Source: JBEKTY01 sp049515555 (GTDB taxonomy: Bacteria; Planctomycetota; Planctomycetia; Pirellulales; Thermoguttaceae). From it: DNA of 32,903 bases. The notes under the pieces are model-generated. The model saw nothing but the letters and a program-made list of their open reading frames with translations, was not told the DNA's origin and made no database searches. Within the stretch, counting starts at the first letter, position 1. Every line of letters starts with the position of its first letter. The stretch lies in contig JBEKTY010000090.1 in the NCBI GenBank assembly GCA_049515555.1, positions 1 to 32,903 of the forward strand, given 5' to 3'. The position numbers and the translations under genes are program-made. Positions 29,707 to 32,903 of this stretch are shown in pieces.

Positions 29707-31281
29707 TTACGAGCCGGGGGGGACCACCAACAGCGGATCGCTGCGATCGGATTGGGCCAGGCGGAGCCGGACCGCGCCGCTGGCGGCGGCGGTCGAGGCC
29801 TGAAACTCGCCGGGCGTGCGAACCGGCCGGCCCTCGACGTGACTGATGAGCATGCCGCGCCTGCATCCGGCCTGGGCGGCGGGACTGCCCGGCTCGACCT
29901 CGACCACCACCACGGCCTCGTCGGTGAGCGGAAGGCCGCCGCGGCCCGGCTGCTCGGCATCGAGCTCGACCGTGGGATAATCGACGCGCAGCCCGCGCCA
30001 AGCCTCCGGCCGCACAGAGACGATCTTCTTGCCGCGGACCGGGTACTTGCCCAGCGTCACGTCGATGGTCTGCTGCCGCCCGCCGCGAACGACCGTCAAC
30101 CGGGCAGCGGTCTGGACCGGCAGCTTGCCGACCTCCAGCACCAGGCCGTCGGAATCGTAGATCGGCTCCCCGCCGACGGCGGTGATGACGTCGTCGGGCC
30201 GCAGGCCGTAGCGTGCGGCGGGCGTGCCGGGCACGATGCGATCGACCCGCGTGCCGTGCTGCCCGGCCAACACTTCCTGCGGCTGCAAGTTGATCGGCTG
30301 GATGCCGAGGAAGCCGTACTCGACCTCGCGCCCTTGCTTCAAGACCTCGACCACGCGGCGGAAGGTGGGGTCGACGGGGATGGCGTAGCCGCTGCCGGTC
30401 TGGCAGCCGGGCGTGGCGGTCAAGGCCACGCACAGGCCCACCATCTCGCCGCGAAGATTGACCAGGGGCCCGCCGCTGGTGCCCAGGTTCAGCCGTGCGT
30501 CGGTCTGGATGAGGGTGCCGAAATGGTGCAGCGTCCGCTTGCCGGCGGGGTCGGAGTCTTCCGGGTTGGGCGGGGCCTTGCGGGCCAGGTTGGCCACGAT
30601 GCCCCAGCCGGCGCTGGCCTGCCCGTCGCGGGCGATGGCGTAGGGATTGCCCAGCGCGAGCACGATCTGGCCCTTGCGGAGCGTGGTGGCGTCGCCCAGC
30701 GGGATGGGCGGGGGCCCCAGCGAGCCCCACTCCGCCCCGGCCAGGCCCAGCACCGCCAGGTCGCTCCGCGGATCGGCCGCCCGCACCGACGCGCGATACA
30801 CCTTCCGCTCGTACGTCGTAACGTAGTAATCGCTGTCGTCGCCCAACACGTGATAGGCGGTGAGGATCAGGCCCTTGGGGTCGACGACCACGCCGGTGCC
30901 GTATTCGTTGGGCACGAAATTCGGATCGGTGGGCTGGGGGGCAACGGCGGAGACCGGCCGGCGGCCGAATGGATCGGGGCGGAACTCCAGGGGAAAGGTT
31001 TCGCCCGGCAGGTCGCGCCGCACGCGGGCAATTGCGACCACCGACCTCTCGGTACGGGCGATGGCCTCGACCAGCGCCGTCTCGATTTGTGCCGCCGCGG
31101 GCAGCCCGGCGGGCGGCTGGGCCAGCCCGCTCGTGGCCGGCAGCCCGGCCAGCAGCCAAGCCGCCAGAGCCACGGGGGCCCACCGCGCATGTCCAGCCGT
31201 TCGACGCGGAGACGCGGAGACGCGGAGACGCGGAGAGTGCCGGCGTCTGTGTGTCTCCGCGTCTGCGTGTCTCCGCGTCAT
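29707..31281 (-). CDS. HtrA/DegP-like serine protease with two PDZ domains
   Basis: A 524-residue envelope protease or chaperone from the chosen ATG. The first ~30 residues come from a CGCGGAGAC-type repeat (TRRHADAETHRRRHSPRLRV), followed by a hydrophobic signal-like segment (about 36-53, ending SGLAQ). The trypsin-like domain has the triad His144 (TAYHVLG), Asp174 (DPRSDLAVL) and Ser269 (GTSGGPL in place of the usual GNSGGPL). Two PDZ domains follow, at about 320-410 (VDRIVPGTPAARYGLRPDDV) and 440-520 (VVEVEPGSPAAQAGCRRGML). HtrA proteins cut or hold misfolded proteins in the periplasm. A GTG four codons upstream (31293) is an alternative start. It lies 83 bp after recA on the same strand. 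Confidence 0.88.
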   Translation of the reverse strand: MTRRHADAETHRRRHSPRLRVSASPRRTAGHARWAPVALAAWLLAGLPATSGLAQPPAGLPAAAQIETALVEAIARTERSVVAIARVRRDLPGETFPLEFRPDPFGRRPVSAVAPQPTDPNFVPNEYGTGVVVDPKGLILTAYHVLGDDSDYYVTTYERKVYRASVRAADPRSDLAVLGLAGAEWGSLGPPPIPLGDATTLRKGQIVLALGNPYAIARDGQASAGWGIVANLARKAPPNPEDSDPAGKRTLHHFGTLIQTDARLNLGTSGGPLVNLRGEMVGLCVALTATPGCQTGSGYAIPVDPTFRRVVEVLKQGREVEYGFLGIQPINLQPQEVLAGQHGTRVDRIVPGTPAARYGLRPDDVITAVGGEPIYDSDGLVLEVGKLPVQTAARLTVVRGGRQQTIDVTLGKYPVRGKKIVSVRPEAWRGLRVDYPTVELDAEQPGRGGLPLTDEAVVVVEVEPGSPAAQAGCRRGMLISHVEGRPVRTPGEFQASTAAASGAVRLRLAQSDRSDPLLVVPPGS

Positions 31282-31283
31282 TC
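31204..31283. repeat. CGCGGAGAC-type inverted simple repeat at the HtrA start
   Basis: Four tandem CGCGGAGA(C) units (about 31206-31240) face TCTCCGCGTC units (about 31252-31280) around a short spacer, making a long hairpin. The ATG of the protease lies in its outer arm. Confidence 0.8.
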
Positions 31284-31300
31284 CGACCAACACAGCTTCC

Positions 31301-31334
31301 CCTCACCCTAGCCCTCTCCCGGAGGGAGAGGGGA
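31301..31334. repeat. CCCTCTCCC/GGGAGAGGG hairpin between recA and htrA
   Basis: CCCTCTCCC and GGGAGAGGG form an imperfect hairpin, preceded by CTCACCCTAG. A related element, CCCCTCTCCC-TTT-GGGAGAGGGG, is at 32705-32727 upstream of recA. No T-run follows on the minus strand, so it is unlikely to be a full terminator. Confidence 0.75.
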
Positions 31335-31364
31335 CCGACAAATCCGCAATCGTACAGATCTTCC

Positions 31365-32531
31365 TCAAAAGTCTTCGGCGGGCGGCTGGCCGTCGAGCCG
31401 CGGCGGGTGGCCGGCCGGCTTCCGCTCGGCGCCGCCGCGGGCGGCCACGATCTTGTCGCGCAACTCGGCCACCAGTTCCGGGTGGTCCTTGAGGTAATCG
31501 CGGGTCCGTTCGCGGCCCTGGCCGAGCTGCAAATCGCCATAGCGGAACCAAGCCCCGGTGCGCGTCACCCAGCGCTGCTCCAGGGCCAGATCGAGCACGT
31601 CGGCCTCGTAGCTGATGCCGTCGGTGGCCATCATGTCGAACTCGGCGACGCGGAAGGGCGGGGCCACCTTGTTCTTGACCACTTTCGCACGGACCCGCTG
31701 CCCGACCACCTCCTCGCCGTCCTTGAGCTGGCCAATGCGGCGGACGTCGATGCGGCAGGAGCTATAGAACTTCAGGGCCCGGCCGCCGGGCGTGGTCTCC
31801 GGATTGCCGAACATCACGCCGATCTTCTCGCGGATCTGGTTGATGAAGATCACGCACGTCTTGCTCTTGGAGATCACCCCGGTCAGCTTCCGCAGGGATT
31901 GGCTCATCAGGCGGGCCTGGAGGCCGACGTGGGAGTCGCCGATCTCGCCCTCCAACTCCTTCTTAGGCACCAAGGCGGCCACCGAGTCGATGACAATCAC
32001 GTCCACGGAGTTGGACTTGATCAGCAGCTCGGCGATGTGCATGGCCTCTTCGCCGCAGCCGGGCTGGCTGACCAGGAGGGTCTCCAGTTGCACGCCCAGC
32101 TTCTTGGCCCAACCGGGGTCCAGGGCATGCTCGGCGTCGATGAAGGCGGCGATGCCGCCGTTGCGCTGGGCCTGGGCCACGACGTGCAAGGCCAGCGTGG
32201 TCTTGCCGCTGGATTCGGGTCCGAAAATCTCGGCCACCCGCCCGCTGGGTATTCCCTGGCCGCCCAGGGCCAGGTCCAGCGACAGGCTGCCGGTGGAAAT
32301 GCCCTTGATCCCGGCGCTCACGTCGCCGCCCAAGGGCATGATGGCGCCCTGGCCGAACTGCTTCTCGATCTGGGCGACGGTAGTTTTCAGCGCCGGATGG
32401 GCGTCGAGCATCGCGCCCACGTCCGACTTCTCGGCGGCCAGCGGGTCGGCCCCCTTTTGGGCGGCCTTCGGCGGAATTGCAACTTTCTTGACCATAGCGT
32501 TCTTCGCTCGCATTTTGGTAGCGGTGACCAT
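31365..32531 (-). CDS. recA: Recombinase RecA
   Basis: A 388-residue protein which forms filaments on single-stranded DNA, drives strand exchange and triggers LexA cleavage. Seen in order: the GQGAIMPLG lead-in, the Walker A site GPESSGKTTLALH, FIDAEHALDPGWAKKLGV, VIVIDSVAALVPKKELEGEIGDSHVG (here quoted in part as IDSVAALVPKKELEGE) and LIRQ-type loop residues FINQIREKIGVMFGNPETTPG (here INQIREKIGVMFGNPETT), with the N-terminal helix near 35-60. There is an additional ~40-residue basic, Ala/Lys-rich N-terminus compared with E. coli RecA. The start is the ATG at 32531, 8 nt after AAGGA; a GTG two codons earlier is possible. It lies upstream of the HtrA-like gene. Confidence 0.98.
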   Translation of the reverse strand: MVTATKMRAKNAMVKKVAIPPKAAQKGADPLAAEKSDVGAMLDAHPALKTTVAQIEKQFGQGAIMPLGGDVSAGIKGISTGSLSLDLALGGQGIPSGRVAEIFGPESSGKTTLALHVVAQAQRNGGIAAFIDAEHALDPGWAKKLGVQLETLLVSQPGCGEEAMHIAELLIKSNSVDVIVIDSVAALVPKKELEGEIGDSHVGLQARLMSQSLRKLTGVISKSKTCVIFINQIREKIGVMFGNPETTPGGRALKFYSSCRIDVRRIGQLKDGEEVVGQRVRAKVVKNKVAPPFRVAEFDMMATDGISYEADVLDLALEQRWVTRTGAWFRYGDLQLGQGRERTRDYLKDHPELVAELRDKIVAARGGAERKPAGHPPRLDGQPPAEDF

Positions 32532-32555
32532 GGGCACAGTCCTTATCTTACGGGA

Positions 32556-32577
32556 GGGAATAGAACATAGGGAATAG
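32556..32577. promoter_or_regulatory. Direct repeat at the recA start site (candidate operator)
   Basis: GGGAATAG occurs at 32556-32563 and again at 32570-32577, 14 bp apart, overlapping the -10 box and the predicted start point. It could bind a repressor such as a LexA, but I do not know the LexA motif in this lineage. A GGGAATAG also occurs upstream of the sigma gene (minus strand, 15803-15810). Confidence 0.4.
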
Positions 32578-32604
32578 TATACTTATGTCCATTATTAGCG
32601 TCAA
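32576..32604 (-). promoter_or_regulatory. Sigma-70 promoter of recA
   Basis: TTGACG (32604-32599) and TATACT (32581-32576) with a 17-nt spacer; start near 32569, leader of about 38 nt to the ATG. Confidence 0.7.
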
Positions 32605-32903
32605 GGGCGGCCAGAAGGGGGAGGGCGGAAGGCGGAAGGCGGACAAACAGCCGCTGGCTGTTAGCCTTCTCAGCGTTTGGCCCGGCCGATATCATTAAGA
32701 ATCTCCCCTCTCCCTTTGGGAGAGGGGCCGGGGGTGAGATCCTCTTGGCCGGAATTGCAAGAAGCGGCTGCGTCTTGTTAGCCGCCCTCACCCTAACCCC
32801 AATACCGTTGAAATAGTCGTAAGTTGCTTAATAGTAACGTGTTATGAGATGCGGAGCTTTGGCGATTCCGGTTTTGAGGGCAACGCTCGGCAAAGAACGG
32901 GGC
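32605..32903. other. Upstream gap with repeats, no gene seen
   Basis: It holds a short GGCGGAA tandem (about 32624-32642), a CCCCTCTCCC hairpin (32705-32727), and a CCTCACCCTAA stretch near 32788. The last ~95 bases are more AT-rich and contain no start signal that I can support; they could belong to a gene or an element continuing outside the window. Confidence 0.5.

Noticed and set aside
1..32903. CRISPR arrays, tRNA genes and complete insertion sequences
   Set aside because: No regularly spaced direct repeats with unique spacers, no tRNA T-loop patterns and no transposase genes were found; the repeats present are palindromes or simple tandems.

Overview
The window looks like a stretch of chromosome from a high-GC planctomycete, probably of the Pirellulales type. 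The basis is the gene content: an ECF sigma factor beside a YfbK-like VWA protein, TPR/ExbB/ExbD genes, zinc-ribbon membrane proteins, large secreted proteins of unknown role and a bacterial-type recA. The density of GC-rich palindromic repeats in almost every gene gap fits too. This assignment is an inference; there is no rRNA or other taxonomic marker, and I found no tRNA, CRISPR array or intact transposase gene.

Layout. 1-2344 holds the 3' end of a sodium:solute symporter (+) and an MFS sugar transporter (-), separated by two palindromic repeats. 2390-5281 (-) is a solitary type IIG restriction-methylation gene with its own candidate promoter, followed after a mostly empty gap by a secreted alpha/beta-hydrolase-like gene (+) that lacks the nucleophile serine. 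7156-15708 (-) is a six-gene operon, in transcription order: ECF sigma factor, membrane VWA protein, 1014-residue TPR protein, 349-residue TPR protein, ExbB-like, ExbD-like. 16000-18590 (+) is a two-gene unit, a membrane protein with duplicated OB-like domains translationally coupled to malate dehydrogenase. 18788-19960 (-) holds two small membrane-protein genes, and 20177-22561 (+) a large secreted esterase/depolymerase-like gene with a candidate operator over its promoter. 23139-29039 (+) is a five-gene accessory Hsp70 operon: TPR protein, J-like protein, GrpE, DnaK and a zinc-ribbon protein. 29168-29470 (-) is a candidate structured noncoding RNA with a good promoter and terminator. 29707-32531 (-) is recA followed by an HtrA-type protease.

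How the genes may work together. In the sigma/VWA/TPR/ExbBD operon, the VWA protein has three copies of a short motif on its predicted cytoplasmic side, just downstream of the sigma gene, so it is a candidate anti-sigma factor. The ExbB/ExbD pair lacks the polar residues that carry protons in the classical motor, so it may be a signalling or scaffold complex rather than an energiser. The Hsp70 operon supplies a dedicated chaperone, nucleotide exchange factor and atypical J protein along with two possible client adaptors (TPR and zinc-ribbon proteins).

The repeats deserve attention in their own right. A 44-bp palindrome that is free of stop codons in all six frames lies inside two unrelated genes (three copies) and adds peptide. 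A MITE-like ~115-bp element sits at the 3' end of two genes and supplies the TAG stop codon in both. A third palindrome supplies the stop codon of the symporter gene. A CGCGGAGAC repeat forms the N-terminus of two exported or membrane proteins.
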